Assembly (NCBI GenBank): GCA_934215545.1
Contig: CAKQAD010000005.1
Span: forward strand, 12,668-76,667
Direction of reading: 5' to 3'
DNA: 64,000 nt
Origin: an uncultured Prevotella sp.
GTDB lineage: Bacteria > Bacteroidota > Bacteroidia > Bacteroidales > Bacteroidaceae
The translations under genes and the position numbers were made by a program. This document shows positions 19,173 through 27,321 of this stretch, one piece after another. Each line of letters begins with the position of its first letter. Position 1 is the first letter of the stretch. The notes beneath the pieces were generated by a model that was not told the DNA's origin, made no database searches, and was given only the letters and a program-made list of their open reading frames with translations.

Positions 19173-19435
19173 TATTTTTGGGTTAAAAAATAACAACAAA
19201 TCGCATCTGTGGCATTTTGTATGACAAATTGTTCGTTTTTGACCATGTAGTGATGATATAATGAAAGTTGTGGTGCATAAGTTTTTGCCATGCATAATGT
19301 TATGTGTAGGTACGTTAAGGGTGTTTTCTCTTCCCCTTTTTATATTTCTTTATTATCATTTTTCTTTCAAAATGCAGTAATTTCTGACTAAATGCATGTT
19401 GTTTTACTGTTTGTGTAATATTTTTGTAAAAAATG

Positions 19436-19466
19436 CTTGCAGAAATAAATAATGTTATTATCTTTG
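19436..19466 (+). promoter_or_regulatory. Promoter of the candidate small RNA
   Basis: CTTG (19436-19439), 19 bp, TATCTTTG (19459-19466), followed by a short transcript that ends in its own terminator. The -33 element departs from TTTG at one base. Confidence 0.7.
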
Positions 19467-19472
19467 CAATTG

Positions 19473-19583
19473 GATAAAGACAATCGCCGCTAAAGGCGGT
19501 TGCTTGATTTGATTTGTTTTAGTAAATTAGTTTTTAAGTAGTTTGTTTTAAAATCGGATGTCGAGAGACACCCGATTTTTTTT
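19473..19583 (+). ncRNA. Candidate small RNA (~110 nt) with its own promoter and terminator
   Basis: Start inferred ~7 nt after the -7 box. Hairpin 1: CAATCGCC (19481-19488) with GGCGGTTG (19495-19502), loop GCTAAA, one G-U pair. An unpaired, U-rich middle (19503-19549) follows. Hairpin 2: AAAATCGG (19550-19557) with CCGATTTT (19572-19579), a 1x1 mismatch, TGTC/GACA and a GAGA tetraloop, then eight T residues (19576-19583). No ORF fits. murF-alr has a separate -7 box at 19643, so this is more likely a free RNA than a leader, but a leader/attenuator remains possible. Confidence 0.65.
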
Positions 19584-19675
19584 GTGAAACAAAAAAATGG
19601 AAAAAATCGAAAAAGCATTGCCGTTATCTGATAGAAAATAAGTAAGTTTGCACCCATAAAACATTTTCCAAAAAA

Positions 19676-22150
19676 ATGACTTATACTATAGAGAAAGTTA
19701 CAACCCTCATCGGAGCACATCGCTTTGGCAATGCTGATGCCAACATCGGCTTCCTGCTCACCGACAGCCGATCGCTGTGCTTCGCCGAAGAAACATTGTT
19801 TTTTGCACTCAAGTCGCAACGCAACGACGGACACCGCTACATTGCCGACCTCTATCGGCGTGGGGTGCGCAATTTTGTGGTGGAGGATGTGCCGCACGAT
19901 TATGCCACTTCCTATGCCGATGCCAACTTCCTGAAGGTGGAGAACACGCTGGTGGCATTGCAGCGCTTGGCTGAGCGCCACCGCGACGAATACAACATAC
20001 CAATAGTGGGCATAACAGGTAGCAACGGCAAGACCATCGTTAAGGAGTGGCTCTATCAGTTGCTCTCGCCCGAAATGGCGGTGACACGCTCGCCACGAAG
20101 CTACAACTCGCAGATAGGCGTGCCGCTCTCTGTATGGCTGCTCAACGAGCAGAGCCGCGTGGGGGTGTTCGAGGCGGGCATCAGCGAGCCCGGCGAGATG
20201 CAAGCCCTGCAGGGTATCATCCAGCCCACCATTGCTGTGCTGACATTCATCGGCGATGCCCATCAGCGAAATTTCAGTTCGCTACAGCAGAAGTGTCGCG
20301 AAAAGTTGCTCCTGATGCACAATGCCAAGACCATTGTCTATTGCAAAGACGACGAACTGGTGCACCAGGAGGTGAGCCAAAGCGGATATAAGGGGCTGAA
20401 CCTTGCGTGGTCGATGACGGATGCCACCGCTCCATTCTACATAAAGGCAGTCGACAAGAACGCTCTCACATCAACCATACATTATATATATAACGGCCAG
20501 GAGGGTGTCTATAGCCTGCCATTCATCGACGAGGCGTCGGTGCGCAATTCTGCCACTGTGGCGGTGGTGGCTCTGCACTTAGGGTTGAGCCCCGAGCATT
20601 TGGCGCAGCGAATGGAGGCTCTCGAACCAGTGGCAATGCGGCTCGAAGTGAAGCAGGGACAGCATGGCTGCACGCTAATCAACGACTCCTACAACTCCGA
20701 TGTCAACTCGCTCGACATTGCTCTCGACTTCATGAGCCGACGTCCCGACCATAAGGGCCGCAAGCGCACCCTCATAATCAGCGATATATATCAAACGGGC
20801 GAGCCGCTCGATGTGCTTTACGGCGAGGTGTCGCGACTATCCGTGCAACGCGGTGTGGACAAAATCATAGGCATCGGACCACAGATAATGGCACATGCCG
20901 ACTTGATAAAGGTAAAGGAAAAATTCTTTTTCCACGACGTAACATCATTCATTCACAGTGCCGTGTTCCAGTCGCTGCGCGATGAGGTGATACTCATAAA
21001 GGGCGCCCGCCGCTTCGGATTCGACAATATCACCGAACTGCTTGTGCAGAAGGTGCACGAAACAATTCTCGAGGTGAACCTCTCGAATGTGGTGAAAAAC
21101 CTAAACCACTATCGCTCATTCATGCACAAAGACACCAAACTCGTGTGCATGATAAAAGCCGATGCCTATGGTGCCGGTGCCGTGGAGATAGCAAAAACAC
21201 TGCAAGACCACCATGTAGACTATCTGGCAGTGGCAGTGGCAGACGAGGGCGTGACATTGCGCAAGAATGGCATCACAGCCAATATCATGATAATGAATCC
21301 TGAGATGTCGGCATTCAAGACAATGTTCGATTACGACCTGGAACCAGAGGTGTACTCCTTCCGACTGCTCGATGCACTCGTGCGCGAAGCACAGAAGGAG
21401 GGCATAAGCAACTTCCCCGTGCACATAAAGCTCGACACAGGAATGCACCGCCTGGGATTCGACCCCATACACGATATGCCTGAACTTATCGACCGCCTGC
21501 ACCGTCAATCGGCACTTATACCACGCTCTGTGTTCTCACACTTCGTGGGCAGCGACAGCGACAACTTCGACGAGTTCTCTGCACATCAGTTCGAACTGTT
21601 CGATAAGGGTAGCAAAGAGCTATGCGCAGCATTCCCACACAAGATATTGCGCCACATCGACAACTCGGCAGGTATAGAGCACTTCCCCGACCGTCAGCTC
21701 GACATGTGCCGACTCGGACTTGGACTGTATGGCTACAACTCGCGCGACAACTCGATGATAAACAATGTCACCACACTGAAAACCACTATTCTGCAAATAC
21801 ACGACATCCCTGCCGGCGAAACCGTGGGCTACAGCCGTCGTGGCACGCTGACACGCAACTCGCGCATAGCTGCCATCCCAATAGGCTATGCCGACGGACT
21901 AAACCGACACCTTGGCAACCGACACGGCTATTGCCTTGTGAACGGCAAGAAGGCAGAGTATGTGGGCAATATATGCATGGATGTGGCAATGATCGACGTT
22001 ACCGACATCGACTGCAAAGAAGGCGACTCGGTGATAATATTCGGCGAGCAGTTGCCAGTTAGCGTGCTCTCCGATGCCATCGACACCATACCATACGAAG
22101 TGCTCACAGGCATCAGTAATCGTGTGAAGCGAGTGTACTATCAAGATTAA
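19676..22150 (+). CDS. MurF-Alr fusion: UDP-MurNAc-tripeptide:D-Ala-D-Ala ligase / alanine racemase
   Basis: An 824-residue bifunctional cytoplasmic enzyme of peptidoglycan synthesis, an established fusion in Bacteroidetes. The N-terminal half is MurF: substrate domain (DSRSLCFAEETLFFALK), ATP loop GITGSNGKT (residues 112-120), and INDSYNSDVNSLDIALDF. The C-terminal half (from ~residue 460) is a PLP-dependent alanine racemase: K494 in CMIKADAYGAGA binds PLP, VGYSRRGTL contains the second catalytic Tyr, and IPIGYADGLNRHLGNR and CMDVAMIDVT complete the site. Making D-Ala and using D-Ala-D-Ala in one chain couples two steps. A -7 box TAAGTTTG (19643-19650) is just upstream. Confidence 0.96.
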   Translation: MTYTIEKVTTLIGAHRFGNADANIGFLLTDSRSLCFAEETLFFALKSQRNDGHRYIADLYRRGVRNFVVEDVPHDYATSYADANFLKVENTLVALQRLAERHRDEYNIPIVGITGSNGKTIVKEWLYQLLSPEMAVTRSPRSYNSQIGVPLSVWLLNEQSRVGVFEAGISEPGEMQALQGIIQPTIAVLTFIGDAHQRNFSSLQQKCREKLLLMHNAKTIVYCKDDELVHQEVSQSGYKGLNLAWSMTDATAPFYIKAVDKNALTSTIHYIYNGQEGVYSLPFIDEASVRNSATVAVVALHLGLSPEHLAQRMEALEPVAMRLEVKQGQHGCTLINDSYNSDVNSLDIALDFMSRRPDHKGRKRTLIISDIYQTGEPLDVLYGEVSRLSVQRGVDKIIGIGPQIMAHADLIKVKEKFFFHDVTSFIHSAVFQSLRDEVILIKGARRFGFDNITELLVQKVHETILEVNLSNVVKNLNHYRSFMHKDTKLVCMIKADAYGAGAVEIAKTLQDHHVDYLAVAVADEGVTLRKNGITANIMIMNPEMSAFKTMFDYDLEPEVYSFRLLDALVREAQKEGISNFPVHIKLDTGMHRLGFDPIHDMPELIDRLHRQSALIPRSVFSHFVGSDSDNFDEFSAHQFELFDKGSKELCAAFPHKILRHIDNSAGIEHFPDRQLDMCRLGLGLYGYNSRDNSMINNVTTLKTTILQIHDIPAGETVGYSRRGTLTRNSRIAAIPIGYADGLNRHLGNRHGYCLVNGKKAEYVGNICMDVAMIDVTDIDCKEGDSVIIFGEQLPVSVLSDAIDTIPYEVLTGISNRVKRVYYQD

Positions 22151-22161
22151 TATTCGGAACA

Positions 22162-22221
22162 TATATTATACTAAAAAAGCAGCGAAGCATTTGTGCTCCG
22201 CTGCTTTTTTAGTATAATATA
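22162..22221. terminator. Very long bidirectional terminator, murF-alr / yeiH-type gene
   Basis: A 23-bp perfect stem (22162-22184 with 22199-22221) plus AGCA/TGCT inside a 1x1 mismatch, loop TTTG. Internal A6 and T6 runs give U-tracts in both directions for the two convergent genes. Confidence 0.93.
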
Positions 22222-22230
22222 TAGTATAAT

Positions 22231-23313
22231 TTAAATCCAGAATATATAAGCAATACTTATGATGCTAATGCTTATCCAAAGCATTACACCCTGTACAAGC
22301 GGTTTCAAACCTACATGGCGCAATGTATCGCGTGTGAGCGATGCTCCGATGAAGAATAGCGATAGTGTGATGAGATTTTTTGCAAGCTTGCCAACGGCAC
22401 TGCTGAACTGTGTGCCTACGCTTGCTGCCGTGTTGCCGACGAGCGATTCATTGCCCAAAACGTAGGTGTTGAACAATATGGCTACTACAAACCAAATAAT
22501 GAAGCGAGGTACGCAAGCATACCAAGGCTTTGTGCCCCCATCAGTAGTGGCAAGAGACTTGCGGAAGAATAGCGGCGTTGCAAGCGCAAGCACCACAATC
22601 CATAACGCACGCGTAAGCTTGATAGTAGTAGCCACTTCAAGAGCGCTAACACCCTGAGATGCCACCATCTCTGGGTGCATCTGGTCGTAAGCCGCACCAG
22701 CACCGACCACCGACGAAGTGTCATGAATGGCTATTGCTGCCCACATGCCAAACTGCTTCATTGTCATGCCCAAGGCATCGCCGATGATAGGGAAGAGGAA
22801 CAGAGCAATGCCGTTGAGCACAAATACCACACCTAGTGCCACCGACATGCTTTCTGCCTTGGCACGAATAATGGGGCCTACAGCCGCTATTGCCGAACCA
22901 CCACAGATGGCAGTGCCTGAAGAGATAAGATAGCTTGTATGGGTGTCAACACCAAGCAGTTTTCTGCCCAGCAACCATCCAAGAGCCAATGTGCCGAACA
23001 CGCTGGCAATAGTGAACACCATGCCTTCGGCGCCCGATGCGAGTGCCTTGTCTACGTTCATACCAAACCCAAGTCCGATTACAGAGTATTGTAGTAGTTT
23101 CTTCGACATAGTCTTATTGAAGTTGGGAAACGCCTTGCCAAGCAGTAGCGCAAAGGCAAAACCAATGGCAAGGGCTATTGGCGACGACACCCAACCTGCC
23201 ATCCAGTTAAAGCTGCCCAAACTGATGCTGAACACTTCTGTGGCGAAATCCAGCAGTAGAGAGATGCCAAGTACAGCAACTATAAGTAAATAGCATAATT
23301 CTTTCTTTTTCAT
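22231..23313 (-). CDS. YeiH family putative sulfate exporter
   Basis: A 360-residue inner-membrane protein with about ten hydrophobic helices, of the YeiH/PSE (Cons_hypoth698) family. Diagnostic stretches are YSVIGLGFGMNVDKAL, SSGTAICGGSAIAAVGPIIRAK (the conserved GTAICGGSAIAA motif) and AAIAIHDTSSVVGAGAAYD. Family members are annotated as sulfate exporters from limited evidence; transport of sulfate or a related anion is a guess. It lies just downstream of the PurF paralogue on the same strand, but a terminator separates them, so it may have its own promoter. Confidence 0.88.
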   Translation of the reverse strand: MKKKELCYLLIVAVLGISLLLDFATEVFSISLGSFNWMAGWVSSPIALAIGFAFALLLGKAFPNFNKTMSKKLLQYSVIGLGFGMNVDKALASGAEGMVFTIASVFGTLALGWLLGRKLLGVDTHTSYLISSGTAICGGSAIAAVGPIIRAKAESMSVALGVVFVLNGIALFLFPIIGDALGMTMKQFGMWAAIAIHDTSSVVGAGAAYDQMHPEMVASQGVSALEVATTIKLTRALWIVVLALATPLFFRKSLATTDGGTKPWYACVPRFIIWFVVAILFNTYVLGNESLVGNTAASVGTQFSSAVGKLAKNLITLSLFFIGASLTRDTLRHVGLKPLVQGVMLWISISIISIAYIFWI

Positions 23314-23343
23314 TGTTTGTGATTGTTGATATCATGAGCAAAA

Positions 23344-23382
23344 AAAAATCCGTATCGCTATGCTGTGGCGAAACGGATTTTT
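23344..23382 (-). terminator. Terminator after the PurF-like gene
   Basis: Stem 23344-23353 with 23373-23382 (AAAAATCCGT/ACGGATTTTT) plus inner TCGC/GCGA. On the minus strand it is followed by a run of nine or more T. Confidence 0.85.
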
Positions 23383-23412
23383 CTTTCGTGTTGTTATTGA
23401 TTTTATGTAATC

Positions 23413-24849
23413 TTATTCGTCGGCCTGTTCTTCAAGAGTATATTGGCTTGAGCCGTCGAAACAGTGGGTGCATACTTGGCACTTAGGCAATCCGATGGCT
23501 TCGATGAGCTGCTCGATGGTGTTGAACTTCAGTGATGTAAGACCCAACTGGCTGCGTATTTCTTCCACCATGCGCTTGTATTGTGGCGAGTCGGTGGTGG
23601 CATATTTGTCGAGATCCTTATTGGCATCGCCCTCAAACTTCTCTATCACGCGGCGGGTGATAAGCTCCATGTCGCTCTTTGATGATGTGAAGCCGATGAA
23701 CGGGCATCCATAAACCAATGGCGGGCAGGCTATTCGCATGTGGCACTCCTTTAGACCAGCCTTCTCCGACAATACCTTTACATTGTCGCGCAGCTGTGTG
23801 CCACGCACTATAGAGTCGTCGCAGAAGAGTACACGCTTGCCTTCGAGCATCGCCTTGTTGGGTATGAGCTTCATCTTTGCCACCAGCGAGCGCATTGTCT
23901 GGTTGGATGGAGTAAATGAGCGAGGCCATGTAGGAGTGTATTTGGCAATGCAACGCTGGTAGGGCACACCCTTTCCGGCTGCATATCCCATTGCCATGCC
24001 CGTGCCTGAATCGGGAATACCAGAGCAACAGTCTACCTCCACATCGTCGGTCTTAGCCATGTTGAAGCCATTGTCGAAACGCGCCTTTTCTACATTGCGA
24101 CCCTCATACGATGAAGTTGGGAATCCATAGTAAACCCAAAGGAAAGAGCATACCTGCATCTTCTTGCCAGCAGGACGTAGCTGAGTCATGCCATCGGCAG
24201 TGAGCTCCACAATCTCGCCAGGTCCAACGTTGTAGCATTCATCATAGTCGAGGTTGGGAAATGCCGATGACTCGCTTGAGGCTGCCATCGCACCCTCCTT
24301 CTTACCTATTATAATAGGTGTGCGCCCCCAAGCATCGCGGGCACAAATCAGAGAGTGCTCAGTAAGAATAATCATTGTACACGAACCCTTCACATGACGA
24401 TACACATTTTCTATGCCTTCGCGGAATGACTTGCCCTGAATGAGCAGCAGTGACACAAGCTCTGTCTGATTGGTGGCTCCCTGCGAGAGTTCGGCAAAGT
24501 GCATGTTCTTTTCGAGCAGTTGCTCTGTGAGTTCATTGATGTTTGCGATTTTCGCCACGGTGCAAATGGCAAACCGCCCTAAGTGCGAATTGATGACGAT
24601 AGGCTGCGCATCGGTGTCGCTGATGACGCCTATGCCTGCAGTGCAGTCTTCGAATTTGTTGAGCGTAGGCTCGAACTTGGTGCGGAAATAAGAACTCTCT
24701 AAGTTGTGGATGGAACGTACAAACCCCTTCTCTTTGCCGTACATCGCCATACCACCGCGACGCGTTCCGAGATGAGAATTGTAATCTGTGCCGTAGAAAA
24801 CGTCTGCTACGCAGCTTTTCTTGGAAATGGTGCCGAAAATGCCTCCCAT
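23413..24849 (-). CDS. Amidophosphoribosyltransferase paralogue without the N-terminal cysteine
   Basis: A 478-residue PurF-type protein. The glutaminase (Ntn) half is recognisable (SHLGTRRGGMAMYG, CTAGIGVISDTDAQPI, CARDAWGRTPI), and the phosphoribosyltransferase half has VDCCSGIPDSGTGMAMGYA and the PRPP loop VLFCDDSIVRGT (340-351). The start MGGIFG has Gly where canonical PurF has the nucleophile Cys (MCGIFG), so glutamine hydrolysis by the usual route is impossible. C457-x2-C460-x2-C463 near the end could serve an Fe-S cluster. It may use ammonia or have another role; I recall similar MGG-start paralogues in Bacteroides. A -7 box TACCTTTG lies at 24891-24898 (minus). Confidence 0.88.
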   Translation of the reverse strand: MGGIFGTISKKSCVADVFYGTDYNSHLGTRRGGMAMYGKEKGFVRSIHNLESSYFRTKFEPTLNKFEDCTAGIGVISDTDAQPIVINSHLGRFAICTVAKIANINELTEQLLEKNMHFAELSQGATNQTELVSLLLIQGKSFREGIENVYRHVKGSCTMIILTEHSLICARDAWGRTPIIIGKKEGAMAASSESSAFPNLDYDECYNVGPGEIVELTADGMTQLRPAGKKMQVCSFLWVYYGFPTSSYEGRNVEKARFDNGFNMAKTDDVEVDCCSGIPDSGTGMAMGYAAGKGVPYQRCIAKYTPTWPRSFTPSNQTMRSLVAKMKLIPNKAMLEGKRVLFCDDSIVRGTQLRDNVKVLSEKAGLKECHMRIACPPLVYGCPFIGFTSSKSDMELITRRVIEKFEGDANKDLDKYATTDSPQYKRMVEEIRSQLGLTSLKFNTIEQLIEAIGLPKCQVCTHCFDGSSQYTLEEQADE

Positions 24850-25038
24850 AAAAATAAGATGTTATGTTTTCTTCTTGAAAATTTGTGATGCAAAGGTACT
24901 GATAATAACTGAAAAACATTTCATTATGTGCAAAAAAATGTTTGCCCACACACAATTTGTTAGCATGGGTCAAGCGTGCCACATCTCAGTCCATTCGAGG
25001 GTGCAGGGCCATTCACAATGAAGCATTATTGGATAGAT

Positions 25039-25072
25039 TTTGTTGCACAAAACAATGAATTTGTGCAACAAA
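25039..25072. promoter_or_regulatory. Perfect 13-bp palindrome, candidate operator upstream of etfB
   Basis: TTTGTTGCACAAA (25039-25051), 8 nt, TTTGTGCAACAAA (25060-25072). The inner TTGCACAAA..TTTGTGCAA is also found over the acyl-CoA synthetase promoter at 35078-35104. No U-tract follows, and it sits 44 bp upstream of the -33 element, so a DNA-binding site fits better than a terminator. Confidence 0.65.
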
Positions 25073-25115
25073 CGTGCACAAATTGCCTCGTAATGTGCAT
25101 TTTTGTAAATTTATA

Positions 25116-25147
25116 TTTGGCAACATAACATAAAGTTATTACTTTTG
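25116..25147 (+). promoter_or_regulatory. Bacteroidetes promoter of the etfB-etfA-acd operon
   Basis: TTTG (25116-25119), 20 bp, TACTTTTG (25140-25147). The predicted start is near 25154, 25 nt before the etfB ATG. Confidence 0.85.
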
Positions 25148-25178
25148 CAAGTTGAAATTTCACAATAATTTATATTAT

Positions 25179-26048
25179 ATGAGTTTGAAAATTGTTGTAC
25201 TTGCCAAGCAAGTACCCGACACACGAAACGTCGGTAAGGATGCGATGACCGCCGAAGGCACAGTCAATCGTGCTGCCCTGCCGGCCATCTTCAACCCCGA
25301 AGATTTGAACGCATTAGAGCAGGCTCTGCGTCTGAAGGAGCAGAACCCTGGTTCTACTGTAGGAATATTGACAATGGGTCCTCCACGTGCAGCTGAGGTG
25401 ATACGCCAGGGCTTGTATCGCGGAGCCGACACTGGCTGGTTGCTCACCGACCGTCTGTTTGCTGGTGCCGATACCCTTGCCACTTCTTATGCTCTTGCCA
25501 CAGCCATCCAGAAGATAGGAGATGTAGACGTTGTTATCGGCGGCCGACAGGCTATCGACGGCGACACAGCCCAGGTGGGTCCGCAGGTGGCACAGAAGCT
25601 TGGACTATCGCAGGTGACATACGCTGAGGAAATAATCAACTGCCAAGAGGGCAAGCTCACCATCCGCCGACATATCGATGGCGGTGTGGAGACGGTAGAA
25701 GCACCAATGCCACTCGTAGTGACCGTTACCGGCAGCGCAGCACCATGCCGACCAGCTAATGCCAAGCTCGTGATGAAATACAAGCGTGCAACAGCACCTA
25801 TGGAGCGCACCGCCGACGACAAATACAACTATCTCTACGAGGAGCGACCATATCTCACACTCAACCAGTGGACAGTGGCCGATGTCGATGGCGACCCACA
25901 GCAGTGTGGTCTTAGCGGCTCGCCTACAAAGGTGAAAGCCGTGAAGAACATCGTGTTCCAGGCAAAGGAAAGCAAGACCCTTAACGGTAGCGATGCCGAT
26001 ATCGAGGGATTGATAAAGGAATTGTTGGACGAAAAGATTATTGGATAA
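25179..26048 (+). CDS. etfB: Electron transfer flavoprotein, beta subunit
   Basis: A 289-residue subunit of the ETF heterodimer that accepts electrons from acyl-CoA dehydrogenase. The start is placed at MSLKIVVLAKQVPDTR (ATG 25179); an upstream TTG in frame would begin between the promoter and this ATG. LKIVVLAKQVPDT, FNPEDLNALEQALRLKE, VGILTMGPPRAAEVIRQGLYRG and the AMP-binding VIGGRQAIDGDTAQVGPQVA are standard EtfB blocks. First gene of a three-gene operon with etfA and an acyl-CoA dehydrogenase; a 249-bp repeat array separates it from etfA. Confidence 0.96.
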   Translation: MSLKIVVLAKQVPDTRNVGKDAMTAEGTVNRAALPAIFNPEDLNALEQALRLKEQNPGSTVGILTMGPPRAAEVIRQGLYRGADTGWLLTDRLFAGADTLATSYALATAIQKIGDVDVVIGGRQAIDGDTAQVGPQVAQKLGLSQVTYAEEIINCQEGKLTIRRHIDGGVETVEAPMPLVVTVTGSAAPCRPANAKLVMKYKRATAPMERTADDKYNYLYEERPYLTLNQWTVADVDGDPQQCGLSGSPTKVKAVKNIVFQAKESKTLNGSDADIEGLIKELLDEKIIG

Positions 26049-26297
26049 AATGAGTTTTGAGTTTTGATTTTTGAATTATTCTTGGCTTCGCCTGCGATTG
26101 TGAATTATTCAGTTTCGAATTATCGCTGTTGGCGTTTCTGAGCTGCGAATTCAAAATCAAAATTGAATAACTCAAAATTGCCGAAGGCAACAACTCAAAA
26201 TTCAAAATTCAAAGATAGTGCAAGCCGAAGGCAATAAAGCTTGCTTTAATTGCTGAGGCGCAGCCTATCTTATCTAAAAATCAAAAATCATAAAATA
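26049..26297. repeat. Heptamer repeat array B, filling the etfB-etfA gap
   Basis: Begins at the etfB stop with GAGTTTTGAGTTTTG, continues with the core also found in array A (TTGGCTTCGCCTGCGATT near 26083 and AGCTGCGAATTCAAAAT near 26143), then ATTCAAA/ACTCAAA units, an added segment with hairpins (TTGCCGAAGGCAA; AAGCTTGCTTT; GAGGCGCAGCCT), and ends at the etfA start. It replaces what is normally a short gap. Confidence 0.88.
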
Positions 26298-27320
26298 ATG
26301 AACAACGTATTTGTATATTGCGAGATAGAAGGCACTCAGGTTCAGGAAGTGTCGCAAGAACTTCTCACCAAGGGTCGCAAACTCGCCAACCAATTGGGTG
26401 TCGACCTCAACGCCATCGTGGCAGGTACAGGCATCAAAGGCAAGGTAGAAGAGCAGATACTGCCTTATGGCGTCGACAAGCTATTCGTGTTCGATGCCGA
26501 AGGACTGTTCCCATACACTTCTGCACCACACACCGACATACTCGTAAATCTGTTTAAGGAAGAAAAACCACAGATAGCACTCATGGGTGCAACTGTAATT
26601 GGCCGCGACCTCGGACCACGAGTGTCGTCGTCGCTCACAAGCGGACTCACCGCCGACTGCACAGAACTCGAAATCGGCGACTACGACGACAAGAAGACAG
26701 GAACTCACTACGACAACCTGCTCTATCAGATACGCCCAGCTTTTGGTGGCAATATCGTGGCAACAATCGTCAATCCCGACCATCGCCCACAGATGGCTAC
26801 AGTGCGTAGCGGCGTAATGCAAAAGGCTATCTACGACGGACAGGCAAAGGGCGAAGTGGAGTATAAAGACGTGGCAAAATATGTGCCTACCGCCGACTTC
26901 GTAGTGAAGGTGCTCGACCGACATGTAGAGGCTGCAAAGCACAACCTTAAAGGTGCACCAATAGTAGTGGCAGGCGGATATGGCGTGGGAAGCAAGGAAA
27001 ACTTCGACATGCTATTCCAACTTGCTAAAGAACTACATGGCGAGGTGGGAGCAAGCCGTGCAGCCGTAGATGCCGGATGGTGCGACCACGACCGACAGAT
27101 CGGTCAGACAGGCGTAACAGTGCACCCTAAGGTATATATCGCATGCGGCATCTCCGGACAGATACAGCACATCGCAGGAATGCAAGACTCAGGCATCATC
27201 ATATCTGTAAACAGCGACCCAGAAGCTCCAATCAACAAGATTGCCGACTACATCATCAACGGCACTGTGGAAGAAGTGTTGCCAAAACTCATCAAGTATT
27301 ACAAGCAGAACAATAAATAA
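26298..27320 (+). CDS. etfA: Electron transfer flavoprotein, alpha subunit
   Basis: A 340-residue FAD-binding subunit of ETF. The start MNNVFVYCEIEGTQVQEVS (ATG 26298) is preferred over an in-frame codon inside the repeat array. The N-terminal domain has ALMGATVIGRDLGPRVSSSL (typical GAT..GRDLAPR block); the C-terminal FAD domain shows GAPIVVAGGYGVGSKENF, GASRAAVDAGWCDHDRQIGQ, TVHPKVYIACGISGQIQH and GIIISVNSDPEAPI, the classic FAD-binding signature. Stop and the next ATG are one base apart, so translation with the dehydrogenase is coupled. Confidence 0.96.
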   Translation: MNNVFVYCEIEGTQVQEVSQELLTKGRKLANQLGVDLNAIVAGTGIKGKVEEQILPYGVDKLFVFDAEGLFPYTSAPHTDILVNLFKEEKPQIALMGATVIGRDLGPRVSSSLTSGLTADCTELEIGDYDDKKTGTHYDNLLYQIRPAFGGNIVATIVNPDHRPQMATVRSGVMQKAIYDGQAKGEVEYKDVAKYVPTADFVVKVLDRHVEAAKHNLKGAPIVVAGGYGVGSKENFDMLFQLAKELHGEVGASRAAVDAGWCDHDRQIGQTGVTVHPKVYIACGISGQIQHIAGMQDSGIIISVNSDPEAPINKIADYIINGTVEEVLPKLIKYYKQNNK

Positions 27321-27321
27321 A

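Larger units (their letters stand above)
24850..25178. other. Divergent control region, PurF-like gene / etfB
   Basis: No gene. It holds the minus-strand -7 box of the PurF paralogue (24891-24898), a 13-bp perfect palindrome (25039-25072), a further TGCACAAA half-site at ~25076-25083, and the complete etfB promoter (25116-25147). The TTTGTGC / GCACAAA motif is unusually dense. Confidence 0.7.

Noticed and set aside
19109..19291. Upstream extension of the DUF3575 gene to an ATG at 19291
   Set aside because: It would place the promoter inside the gene and bury the signal peptide at residue 62.
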